A stretch of 32,359 bases of DNA from an uncultured Clostridium sp. (GTDB lineage Bacteria; Bacillota; Clostridia; TANB77; CAG-508): assembly GCA_947245515.1 (NCBI GenBank), contig CAMXQV010000017.1, positions 1-32,359 on the forward strand, written 5' to 3'. Below, piece by piece: positions 1 to 7,421 of the stretch. The position numbers were made by a program, and so were the translations under genes. Below the pieces are notes generated by a model, which was given only the letters and a program-made list of their open reading frames with translations, did not search any database and was not told the DNA's origin. Position 1 is the first letter of the stretch. The number at the start of each line of letters is the position of its first letter.

Positions 1-66
1 TTATTGTAGTTCTTTGTAATATTTTTGTAATATGATTAAATTTCCATGAAAAAATAGAAAATTTTA

Positions 67-95
67 TTGTCTAAATATTATTTATATGTTATAAT
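67..95 (+). promoter_or_regulatory. sigma-A-type promoter of the first small gene
   Basis: TTGTCT at 67-72 and a perfect TATAAT at 90-95 are separated by 17 bp. Transcription should start near 102. A strong ribosome-binding site, AAGGAGG, follows at 117-123. Confidence 0.75.
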
Positions 96-132
96 ATACT
101 TGTAAAATTAGTATATAAGGAGGCAAAAAAAG

Positions 133-330
133 GTGAAATTAACAAGACGGAATGACAGATACGAGGTTAAATTTAGAGAAGACATGGTTCTCTCATGTAA
201 GGAAGTGGTAATTCTAGAGAAAATGTCTTATGGCAAAAAAGTTTTGTTGAAAAAACCAGTAAAATTTCTAATAAAAGAAGTAGAAACTTCTTTTCCTAGA
301 GATATACAGCTATTTATAGAAGAACTGTAA
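133..330 (+). CDS. small basic protein of unknown function, 65 aa
   Basis: I do not recognise this family. The frame opens with GTG at 133, nine bases after a strong AAGGAGG, and sits behind a good promoter, so expression is likely. The product is lysine-, arginine- and valine-rich, has no membrane segment or signal peptide, and ends in an acidic tail (IEEL). Codon 6 (148-150) is CGG, the only in-frame CGG in the window that does not coincide with a frameshift. A +1 slip there would end 20 codons later at TAA. A weaker in-frame alternative start is ATG at 184, which would leave a 49-residue product without the CGG. hisS follows after a G6/C6 hairpin. Confidence 0.6.
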   Translation: MKLTRRNDRYEVKFREDMVLSCKEVVILEKMSYGKKVLLKKPVKFLIKEVETSFPRDIQLFIEEL

Positions 331-357
331 TAGTATAAATAGTGTTTGCTCAACAAA

Positions 358-376
358 GGGGGGAGTGTATCCCCCC
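358..376 (+). terminator. G6/C6 hairpin between the small gene and hisS
   Basis: GGGGGGA and TCCCCCC form a perfect 7-bp stem around a 5-base loop. This is a striking run of G and C in such an AT-rich region. The downstream tract GATTTATTATATTA is only moderately T-rich, so it may be a terminator of the small gene, an attenuator before hisS, or both. Confidence 0.5.
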
Positions 377-459
377 GATTTATTATATTAAAGAGAAAAA
401 ATGAATAATATAAGTTATGTATATAAATAAGTATAAAAAATTGAAAGGAAAAATAAAAA

Positions 460-1779
460 ATGAAAAAGATAGAACCAAGAACACTATCAGGATTTATGGA
501 ATTATTACCAGAAGAGCAAATCCTATTCAACAAAATGAAAGAAACAATAGAAAACACCTATAAAAAATATGGATTTTTACCCTTAGACACACCAGTAATA
601 GAACTATCAGAAGTCTTACTAGCAAAAGCAGGAGGAGAAACAGAAAAACAAATCTATAGATTCAAAAAAGGAGAAAATGACTTATCTTTAAGATTTGACT
701 TAACAGTACCACTATCAAAATATGTGGCAAAAAATTATGGAAACTTAAGTTTTCCCTTTAGAAGATACCAAATAGGAAAAGTCTATAGAGGAGAAAGAAC
801 GCAAAAAGGTAGATTTAGAGAATTTTACCAAGGTGATATAGACATAATTGGAGATGAAGAATTAGATATTGTAAATGATGCAGAACTTCCAAGTGTAATT
901 TATGAAATCTTTAAAGGACTAGGATTTGAAGATTTTACAATTTGTATAAATAACAGAAAGATATTAAATGGACTATTTGAAAGTGTAGGACAAAAACAAC
1001 AAGCAACAGAAATCTTAAGAATTATAGATAAAATAGAAAAAATAGGGAAAGAATCAGTAATAGAAGAATTAAATAAGCTAGGACTAGATAAACAATCAAT
1101 TGAAAAAATTATAAACTTTATAGAAATAGAAGGAACAACAGACGAAAAAATAAGCAAACTACAAGCTTTAAAAATAGAAAATGAAAACTTTAATAAAGGT
1201 CTAACAGAACTAATACAAGTAGTAAAATATGTTAGAGACTTTGGAATTCCAGAAGACAATTTTAAAGTTGATTTAACAATTGCAAGAGGTTTAGATTATT
1301 ATACAGGAACAGTTTATGAAACCTTTTTAAATAAATATAGAGAAATAGGAAGTATATGTTCGGGAGGTAGATATGAAAATCTTGCAGAATATTATACAGA
1401 CAAAAAATTACCTGGTGTTGGAATATCAATTGGTTTAACAAGACTATTTTATAAACTCAAGGAATTAAACCTTATACAAGTTTATAAAAAGTCTATTTCA
1501 GATGTAATTATAATACCAATGGTAGAAGATTTACAAGTTCCTATTTCAGTTGCAACAAAGTTAAGAAGTTTAGGAATTAATACAGAGATTTATTTAAATA
1601 ATAAAAAATTAAAAGCTAAATTTAAATATGCTGATAAATTAAAAATTCCATATTCTATTGTTATAGGTGAAGATGAAATAGTTACTAATACTATTAAAGT
1701 AAAAAATATGGAAACAGGAGAAGAATTGAAATTTGATATTGATAATATTGAAGAGATAAAACTAAAACTTAATTTATAA
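460..1779 (+). CDS. hisS: histidyl-tRNA synthetase
   Basis: Class II aminoacyl-tRNA synthetase that charges tRNA-His in the cytoplasm; 439 aa, a normal bacterial length. Visible signatures are class II motif 2 (FRRYQIGKVYRGERTQKGRF, about residues 100-119), the histidine-specific motif ARGLDYYTGTVYE (about 275-287) and motif 3 (GVGISIGLTRL). A C-terminal anticodon-binding domain follows from about residue 345. The start has a GAAAGGA ribosome-binding site about 12 bases upstream. No T-box or other leader riboswitch is visible ahead of it, only the G6/C6 hairpin. It converges on the Crp-family gene and shares a terminator with it. No anomalies were seen. Confidence 0.97.
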   Translation: MKKIEPRTLSGFMELLPEEQILFNKMKETIENTYKKYGFLPLDTPVIELSEVLLAKAGGETEKQIYRFKKGENDLSLRFDLTVPLSKYVAKNYGNLSFPFRRYQIGKVYRGERTQKGRFREFYQGDIDIIGDEELDIVNDAELPSVIYEIFKGLGFEDFTICINNRKILNGLFESVGQKQQATEILRIIDKIEKIGKESVIEELNKLGLDKQSIEKIINFIEIEGTTDEKISKLQALKIENENFNKGLTELIQVVKYVRDFGIPEDNFKVDLTIARGLDYYTGTVYETFLNKYREIGSICSGGRYENLAEYYTDKKLPGVGISIGLTRLFYKLKELNLIQVYKKSISDVIIIPMVEDLQVPISVATKLRSLGINTEIYLNNKKLKAKFKYADKLKIPYSIVIGEDEIVTNTIKVKNMETGEELKFDIDNIEEIKLKLNL

Positions 1780-1820
1780 TAAGAACTGATTTATAAAATA
1801 AATTTGTGTATAATATATTG

Positions 1821-1857
1821 TATATAATGTAAAGTAAGCATAACTTTACATTATATA
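1821..1857. repeat. 15-bp inverted repeat downstream of hisS
   Basis: Arms at 1821-1835 and 1843-1857 (TATATAATGTAAAGT and its reverse complement) flank a 7-base loop, AAGCATA. The pairing is perfect. It lies just before a second, longer hairpin, so it may be the first part of a double terminator of hisS. It could also be a DNA-binding dyad. Confidence 0.55.
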
Positions 1858-1858
1858 T

Positions 1859-1920
1859 AAAAACTTACAGAATTAAAATTTTGTATAAACTACTATAAAA
1901 TTTAAATTCTGCAAGTTTTT
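1859..1920. terminator. bidirectional terminator between hisS and the Crp-family gene
   Basis: A long imperfect stem pairs AAAAACTT... from 1859 with ...AAGTTTTT ending at 1920, with T-runs on both strands. The one mismatched pair is A/C in the plus-strand transcript but G/U in the minus-strand transcript. It fits the convergent ends of hisS (1779) and the minus-strand regulator (stop at 1920). Confidence 0.75.
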
Positions 1921-2552
1921 TATTTATAAAGCAAAGTAATTTTATTTCCATTCTTTTTAATAATACTTTCTTCTCTTAAAAACTTTAATTCACGCATCAT
2001 AGCACTTCTATCAACACTTAAATAATCAGCTAAATCAGTTAAAGAAAAAGGCAATTTAAAAGTTTTGCTTAAATTTCTTGAAGAAAGAAAAGCAAAATAG
2101 CCAAGAAGTTTATCTCTAGTAGACCTTTTAGACAAAAGCTCAATACGCATATTTAAATTAGTAACTTTAGCTAGGATCAACTCAGGCAAACTTTCAGACA
2201 AAATCTGATGAAATTTACAAGAATTTCTACATTTATGATGAATGTCATCATAAGTATAAAGAAGAACTTCACATTTAGATTTTGCTTCAACTAAAAATTC
2301 ATTATTAGTAGTAATATTATAAAAAACTTCACCAAAAATATCTCTTTGAGAAAGATGTTCCACAATATTTCTATTTCCATTTAAATCATATCTAACCAAA
2401 TCCGCATTTCCACTTTTTAAAATACAAAATTGATTTCTTTTAGCTATATATGTAGTAATTACTTCGTTTTTTAAAAACGTTTTTATTTGAACTCTTTTAC
2501 AAGAATTCTCAAAAGCTTGAATAAAATTTTCTATATCAAAACTAAGATTCAT
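1920..2552 (-). CDS. Crp/Fnr-family transcriptional regulator
   Basis: A 210-residue regulator with an N-terminal cyclic-nucleotide-binding-like beta barrel (about 20-115), a dimerisation helix (about 120-150) and a C-terminal winged helix. The recognition region is FSLTDLADYLSVDRSAMMREL (about 169-189). I chose ATG at 2552 because AAAGGGGGA lies just upstream; an earlier ATG at 2591 has no ribosome-binding site. Cysteines at 18, 43, 94, 108 and 112 could sense redox state or bind a cofactor, as in other anaerobe members, but no classical Fnr four-cysteine N-terminal cluster is present. It is divergent from nrdD, and its own -35 box lies inside an inverted repeat matching one before nrdD. Likely roles are autorepression and control of nrdD. 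The ligand is unknown. Confidence 0.88.
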   Translation of the reverse strand: MNLSFDIENFIQAFENSCKRVQIKTFLKNEVITTYIAKRNQFCILKSGNADLVRYDLNGNRNIVEHLSQRDIFGEVFYNITTNNEFLVEAKSKCEVLLYTYDDIHHKCRNSCKFHQILSESLPELILAKVTNLNMRIELLSKRSTRDKLLGYFAFLSSRNLSKTFKLPFSLTDLADYLSVDRSAMMRELKFLREESIIKKNGNKITLLYK

Positions 2553-2582
2553 AAATCCCCCTTTAAATACATGTTTGATAGA

Positions 2583-2612
2583 ATTATACAATATAAAAGT
2601 TGCAAATGCAAC
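2583..2612 (-). promoter_or_regulatory. promoter and overlapping operator of the Crp-family gene
   Basis: On the minus strand TATAAT (2588-2583) lies 17 bp from TTGCAT (2611-2606). The -35 box sits inside the inverted repeat GTTGC-N4-GCAAC at 2599-2612. The operator centre is about 30 bp before the expected start point, a position that normally represses. Confidence 0.65.
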
Positions 2613-2710
2613 AATATAAGCTTAAAAGCTTTGTAACACAATTGTAATATAACCTTAAAAGTTAGAGACAAGCAAGTTATAAAACTGGAAAAAATTATCT
2701 TTTGATTTTT

Positions 2711-2751
2711 GTTGCTTTTGCAACAGAATAAAAAAAATCTTAATATATAAT
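2711..2751 (+). promoter_or_regulatory. nrdD promoter with upstream operator
   Basis: A second GTTGC-N4-GCAAC repeat at 2711-2724 precedes TATAAT at 2746-2751. No recognisable -35 box lies at the right spacing. The operator centre is about 40.5 bp before the predicted start, the class II activator position for Crp-family proteins. This suggests activation of nrdD by the divergent regulator. Confidence 0.6.
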
Positions 2752-2786
2752 AAGACCATACAAAACATAAATAGGGGGAAAATAAA

Positions 2787-4913
2787 ATGAAAGTAATCAA
2801 AAGAGATGGAAGAGCTGTAGACTACGATAGAGAAAAAATTAAAGTAGCTATAGAAAAAGCAAACAAAGAAGTAAAACCAAAAGAAAGAGCTAATAAAGAA
2901 GAAATTAAACAAATAATCTTGTACATTGAAGAACTAGGCAAAAAAAGAATGTTAGTAGAAGATATACAAGACATAATAGAAGAACAATTAATGGAATTAC
3001 AAAAATATGAACTTGCAAAAAGATATATAGTATATAGATACACAAGAGCACTAGTAAGAAAACAAAACACAACAGATGAATCAATTTTAGGATTAATAAG
3101 AAATGAAAACAAAGAATTAGAAGAAGAAAACTCAAATAAAAATATATTATTAGCATCAACACAAAGAGATTACATAGCAGGAGAAGTCTCAAAAGACTTA
3201 ACAAAAAGATTATTACTCCCAGAAAAAATAGTAAAAGCAAACGAAGAAGGAGTATTACATTTTCACGATTCAGATTACTTTATTCAACCAATATTTAATT
3301 GTTGTTTAATAAACATATCAGACATGTTAGACAAGGGAACAGTAATGAATGGAAAAATGATAGAAAGTCCAAAAAGTTTTCAAGTTGCATGTACAGTCAC
3401 AACACAAATAATAGCAGCAGTAGCAAGCAATCAATATGGAGGACAATCTGTTGACCTAAAACACCTAGGAAAATACTTAAGAAAAAGTTACAATAAATTT
3501 AAAGAAACTTTCCAAGAAAAATATGGAAAAAAAGTATCAGCAGATATAATAGAAGATATGGTACAAGAAAGACTAAAAACAGAATTAAAAGCAGGTGTAC
3601 AAACAATACAATATCAAATAAATACCTTAATGACAACAAATGGACAATCACCTTTTGTAACTTTATTCTTACACTTAGAAAAAGACGATCCTTATATAAA
3701 AGAAAATGCAAGGATTATAGAAGAAGTACTAAGACAAAGATATGAAGGTATAAAAAATGAAGCAGGAGTATATGTAACACCAGCCTTTCCTAAACTAGTA
3801 TATGTATTAGACGAATTTAACAGTCTAAAAGGTGGAGAATATGATTACCTAACAAAATTGGCAGTTAAATGTTCAGCAAAAAGAATGTATCCAGATTACA
3901 TATCAGCAAAAAAAATGCGTGAAAATTATGAAGGAAATGTATTCAGCCCAATGGGATGTAGAAGTTTCTTATCATCATGGAAAGATGAAGAAGGAAACTA
4001 CAAATTTGAAGGAAGATTCAATCAAGGTGTAGTAAGCATAAACCTACCACAAATTGGAATTGTAGCAGACGGAAATGAAGAAATTTTCTGGAAAGAATTT
4101 GATGAAAGATTAGAACTATGTAAAGAAGCTTTAATGTGTAGACATTATGCTTTACTTGGAACAAAATCAGACATAAGCCCAATCCACTGGCAATATGGAG
4201 CAATTTCTCGATTGAAAAAAGGAGAAAAAATAGATAAATTATTATATGGTGGATATTCAACAATGTCTTTAGGATATATTGGATTATATGAAGTAACAAA
4301 ATTAATGACAGGAGAATCTCATACAACTGAAAAAGGCCATGAATTTGCTTTAAAAGTTATGAAACATCTAAGAGATGCTACAGATAAGTGGAAAAAAGAA
4401 ACAAATATTGGATTTGCTCTATATGGAACTCCAGCAGAAAGTTTATGTTACAAATTTGCAAGAATCGATAAGCAAAGATTTGGAACCATTAAAGATGTTA
4501 CAGACAAAGGGTATTATACAAATTCATATCACGTAGATGTTAGAGAAAAAATCGATGCTTTTGATAAATTATCTTTTGAAAGTGAATTCCAAAAAATATC
4601 TTCAGGTGGTTCAATTTCTTATATAGAAATACCAAATATGAATAAAAATATAGATGCTTTAGAAGCAGTTGTTAAATTCATTTATGATAATATTCAATAT
4701 GCAGAATTTAATACAAAATCAGACTTCTGCCATGAATGTGGATTTGACGGAGAAATTATTATAAATAAAGATAATGAATGGGAATGCCCAAATTGTGGTA
4801 ATAAAGATCATAGCAAGCTAACAGTTGTTAGACGTACATGTGGTTACTTAGGAGAAAATTTCTGGAATGTAGGAAAAACTAAAGAAATTAAACAAAGGGT
4901 AATGCATTTATAA
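2787..4913 (+). CDS. nrdD: anaerobic (class III) ribonucleoside-triphosphate reductase
   Basis: Reduces ribonucleoside triphosphates to deoxyribonucleotides under anaerobic conditions with a glycyl radical. The 708-residue protein has an N-terminal ATP-cone (starting MKVIKRDGRAVDYDREKI, about residues 1-90), a glycyl-radical enzyme barrel with FSPMGCRSFLSSW, and a C-terminal zinc site (Cys648, 651, 667, 670). The radical motif is RRTCGYLG with the radical glycine at 686. The start follows AGGGGGA. The activating radical-SAM enzyme NrdG is often adjacent, but none lies on either side here. A hairpin terminator follows immediately, so nrdD looks monocistronic. Confidence 0.97.
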   Translation: MKVIKRDGRAVDYDREKIKVAIEKANKEVKPKERANKEEIKQIILYIEELGKKRMLVEDIQDIIEEQLMELQKYELAKRYIVYRYTRALVRKQNTTDESILGLIRNENKELEEENSNKNILLASTQRDYIAGEVSKDLTKRLLLPEKIVKANEEGVLHFHDSDYFIQPIFNCCLINISDMLDKGTVMNGKMIESPKSFQVACTVTTQIIAAVASNQYGGQSVDLKHLGKYLRKSYNKFKETFQEKYGKKVSADIIEDMVQERLKTELKAGVQTIQYQINTLMTTNGQSPFVTLFLHLEKDDPYIKENARIIEEVLRQRYEGIKNEAGVYVTPAFPKLVYVLDEFNSLKGGEYDYLTKLAVKCSAKRMYPDYISAKKMRENYEGNVFSPMGCRSFLSSWKDEEGNYKFEGRFNQGVVSINLPQIGIVADGNEEIFWKEFDERLELCKEALMCRHYALLGTKSDISPIHWQYGAISRLKKGEKIDKLLYGGYSTMSLGYIGLYEVTKLMTGESHTTEKGHEFALKVMKHLRDATDKWKKETNIGFALYGTPAESLCYKFARIDKQRFGTIKDVTDKGYYTNSYHVDVREKIDAFDKLSFESEFQKISSGGSISYIEIPNMNKNIDALEAVVKFIYDNIQYAEFNTKSDFCHECGFDGEIIINKDNEWECPNCGNKDHSKLTVVRRTCGYLGENFWNVGKTKEIKQRVMHL

Positions 4914-4920
4914 ACTTGAA

Positions 4921-4959
4921 AAATAAAATCACTTCTATTATATAGGGGTGATTTTATTT
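4921..4959 (+). terminator. nrdD terminator
   Basis: Perfect 12-bp stem, AAATAAAATCAC (4921-4932) with GTGATTTTATTT (4948-4959), starting seven bases after the nrdD stop. The loop includes TTCTAT and ATAGGG, so the hairpin strongly resembles the dyad upstream of the cwlJ-like gene (9358-9401). Confidence 0.7.
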
Positions 4960-4971
4960 AGACTAAAATAG

Positions 4972-5012
4972 CAAAAAATCCAGCCTTAAATATTGTAAAG
5001 TTGGATTTTTTG
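4972..5012 (-). terminator. terminator of the murT-gatD operon
   Basis: CAAAAAATCCA (4972-4982) pairs with TGGATTTTTTG (5002-5012). On the minus strand the hairpin lies just past the gatD stop and ends in a T-run. Confidence 0.75.
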
Positions 5013-5017
5013 TAATA

Positions 5018-5765
5018 TTAAGTTTTAGGTAAAAATTTATCCAATAATTGACTTCTACACAAATTCTCAAAATTATCATCTAAAGGTTGTAAACAAATAT
5101 CTTCATCATATTTTCTATCTAAGCAATACTTAATAATAAAATCGGTAAGTTCAGGATTTTTAGAAAGAAGAGGACCATGTAAGTAAGTTGCAATAACATT
5201 TTTTAAGAAAAAACCTTCTTTAGTATCTTCAAACTTATTCCCATTACCAAAAAGAACATCACCAAAAGGAGTATTAATACCATAAGTTTGTCCACCATGA
5301 TTTTCAAATCCAATTATTTTAGTCTTAGTTCCATTTAAATCAACATCAACAACAATATTTCCAATACATCTATTTTTTCTATCAGAAGAAGCTTCTGTAT
5401 AATAATCAAATACTTCTAAACCTGGAATAATATTACCTTCAACACCTTTATAATATTTACCAAATAACTGATATGAACCACAAATTAATAAAAAGAAAAC
5501 ACCTTCGTCAATAGCTTTTTTAATATTATCTTTATGTTTTAACAAATCTTCTGACAAAATACTTTGCTCTTGATCAGCACCGCCCACCAGCAAAAACCAA
5601 GTCATATTCTGTAAAGTCAGGTGAAGAATCTCCAATTGAATAAGAATCAATAACTACTGTGTAACCACGTTTTTCTAATCTATAACGTAAAACTTGAATA
5701 TTTCCATAATCTCCATATAATTCTAAAAGATCTGGATATAAATATAATATTTTTAGTTCTTTCAT
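5018..5765 (-). CDS. gatD: lipid II isoglutaminyl synthase, glutaminase subunit GatD, split by a +1 frameshift at CGG
   Basis: CobB/CobQ-like class I glutamine amidotransferase. It supplies ammonia to MurT, which amidates the D-Glu of lipid II. Frame 0 runs from ATG 5765 through GGT GGG CGG and stops at TGA (5576-5574). The rest of the protein continues in the +1 frame to 5018. Joined at the shift, it is 248 aa, close to the S. aureus GatD length. The nucleophile is Cys95 in LLICGSYQLFG and the catalytic His is about 196 in ATYLHGPLL; both lie after the shift. No further stop or frame break occurs, so it does not look long-decayed. It is co-transcribed with murT, 17 bases after its stop. An equally economical reading at DNA level is one extra G in GGG. 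Confidence 0.88.
5574..5588 (-). other. putative +1 frameshift site in gatD (GGG CGG TGC TGA)
   Basis: The in-frame CGG is at 5582-5580, followed two codons later by TGA. Skipping the C reads GGT GCT GAT, giving AGGGADQEQ, which fits the family. This is one of three frameshifts in the window and all three are at CGG. Confidence 0.65.
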
Positions 5766-5782
5766 TAATTATCTCCTTTGTA

Positions 5783-7102
5783 TTATTTATTTAAATTTAA
5801 TATTTCTTTTCTTGTTGGTTGTAAAGAAGTATAGTTAGCAATAACATACTTTTTTATGTTTGTACTAAATAAGCTTTTTATAGCTTCTTTTAAATCTAAA
5901 TAAGCTTCGATTTTATTTTCATCAAATCCAGCAGTTTTTATTCTTATTGCAATATCATAAGCTCTTTTGCCAGAAGTTATAATTCTTTTTATATTTTTTA
6001 AATTATCAAAGTTAATATCCCATATCCATGAAACATCATATCCATCTGCTAGGTTATCATTTAAAACAAATAGTAATTCTTTTTCTTCATCATCTTCCTT
6101 TAATATTCTTAAACTTACATTTGCTCCTGTTGGATTTTTTGCAAGGTTGATAATTGTAGGTGTGTTTTTTACTGAAAGTTCTTCTAATCTACCATTATTT
6201 AATATAAAATTTGATAGGGCTTTTTTTATATATTCAGTGTCTATATTATATAAACTAACACAAGATATTACAGCCATAAAATTGTAGATATTGTATATAC
6301 TACTGAATTTTATTTGATAAGTAATATCATCAACTTTAAAGGTTTTATTTTTTAAGTCTATCTTTGTTGCTAATTTGTAAATTTCATTATTTCCATAGTC
6401 ACAATTTGGACACTTAAATTTTCCTATGTGTGAGTACTGATAATATTCGTATTCAATTCGTGTATTACAAAAAGGACAGAATTTTCCTTCTCCAGCTTCT
6501 TTAATTTCTTCTGTAGCATATTTATATTTTTCTACACTGAAATAATATACGTTTTTATTTTCAGGGTTTGCTTTTCCAAGCCTTGCAACATTTGGGTCAT
6601 CCTTATTCAATACTAGGTTTCCATTATAGTTTTTCAAGAAATCTTTTATTCTTAAAATGAGTGCTTCAACTTCGCCATTTCTGTCTAATTGATCTCGGAA
6701 AAAATCTATAATTACTAGAGTGTCTAGTTTTAAGTCTTTGAATACTACTGGAATATATCCTTCATCTACTTCAAATACTAAATAGTCTGCTTTGATTTTT
6801 CCTGTTATTGTTGTGGATTTTAGTAGAGTTGATAAGATGCCTGTTTCCATATTATTTCCTTCTGTATTACTTATGACTTTTTTATTTGCAGTTTTTAGTA
6901 CGTGTACTATTGCATTGTTTGTCATGGTTTTTCCGTTTGTTGCTGTTACTGCTATTATTGGACATTCTATTTTGAAGTGTTTGAATATGTTGGGATTCCA
7001 GTCATAGGCAAGCTTTCCTAAAAAGTTTCCACCATTTTTTCTAAATAATTTTAAAATTAGATATAGTATTTTTATTACTAATATAATAAATAGATTTTTC
7101 AT
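5783..7102 (-). CDS. murT: lipid II isoglutaminyl synthase, Mur-ligase-like subunit MurT
   Basis: Works with GatD to amidate the alpha-carboxyl of D-glutamate in lipid II. From ATG 7102 (ribosome-binding site AGGAG nine to ten bases upstream) it is 439 aa; an upstream in-frame start at 7156 lacks a site. An N-terminal hydrophobic stretch (residues 3-19) is followed by the Mur ligase ATP-binding loop ATNGKTMTN (about 54-62). The MurT zinc ribbon has Cys209, Cys212, Cys231 and Cys234. The C-terminal DUF1727-type domain contacts GatD. It is transcribed from a promoter whose -35 box lies in the end of the long inverted repeat. Confidence 0.94.
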   Translation of the reverse strand: MKNLFIILVIKILYLILKLFRKNGGNFLGKLAYDWNPNIFKHFKIECPIIAVTATNGKTMTNNAIVHVLKTANKKVISNTEGNNMETGILSTLLKSTTITGKIKADYLVFEVDEGYIPVVFKDLKLDTLVIIDFFRDQLDRNGEVEALILRIKDFLKNYNGNLVLNKDDPNVARLGKANPENKNVYYFSVEKYKYATEEIKEAGEGKFCPFCNTRIEYEYYQYSHIGKFKCPNCDYGNNEIYKLATKIDLKNKTFKVDDITYQIKFSSIYNIYNFMAVISCVSLYNIDTEYIKKALSNFILNNGRLEELSVKNTPTIINLAKNPTGANVSLRILKEDDEEKELLFVLNDNLADGYDVSWIWDINFDNLKNIKRIITSGKRAYDIAIRIKTAGFDENKIEAYLDLKEAIKSLFSTNIKKYVIANYTSLQPTRKEILNLNK

Positions 7103-7127
7103 AACTTTTCTCCTTTGATTTTGGAAA

Positions 7128-7156
7128 ATTATATCATATTGGAGTAGAAAGGACAA
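7128..7156 (-). promoter_or_regulatory. murT promoter
   Basis: On the minus strand TTGTCC (7156-7151) and TATAAT (7133-7128) are separated by 17 bp. The -35 box belongs to the outer end of the inverted repeat at 7151-7360. Confidence 0.75.
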
Positions 7157-7360
7157 GAATAATATGGCAATCGCTTAAAATAATATTTATTTGTTTATAG
7201 TTAAGTATTCTACTCGCTCCCAAAAACTTCTAATTATTTATTATTTTCGTTGCCCCATTCTCAAAAATAAATAATTAGAAGCCTTCTCGCGCTATTCTAG
7301 ATTTAAATAACTATAAACAAATAAATATTATTTTAAGCGATTGTCTTAATATTCTTGACA
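7151..7360. repeat. long inverted-repeat element (MITE-like), about 210 bp
   Basis: It fills the gap between murT and the response regulator and encodes nothing. A perfect 36-bp outer stem pairs 7168-7203 with 7308-7343. A perfect 16-bp inner stem pairs 7227-7242 with 7266-7281 around a 23-base loop. The two are separated by internal loops of 23 and 26 bases. Outside the core, the ends continue imperfectly (GGACAAGAAT against ATTCTTGACA). Each end supplies an outward -35 box. No target-site duplication is clear to me. Confidence 0.8.
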
Positions 7361-7382
7361 TGAAAAATAGAATTGATATAAT
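7355..7382 (+). promoter_or_regulatory. promoter of the two-component system
   Basis: Consensus TTGACA (7355-7360) and TATAAT (7377-7382) with 16-bp spacing. The -35 box is the right-hand end of the inverted-repeat element. Confidence 0.8.
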
Positions 7383-7421
7383 TTTTAAGAAGAAAAAATA
7401 GAAAAATTCTAGGAGGAAAAA

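Noticed and set aside
400..430. A nine-codon reading frame after AAAGAG before hisS, as a possible leader peptide
   Set aside because: It contains no histidine codons and no attenuator structure follows, so there is no support for leader-peptide control.
2549..2912. Overlapping open frames on the minus strand in the crp-nrdD promoter region
   Set aside because: They overlap the nrdD start and the operators, lack ribosome-binding sites, and have Phe/Ser/Leu-rich composition typical of AT-rich antisense sequence.
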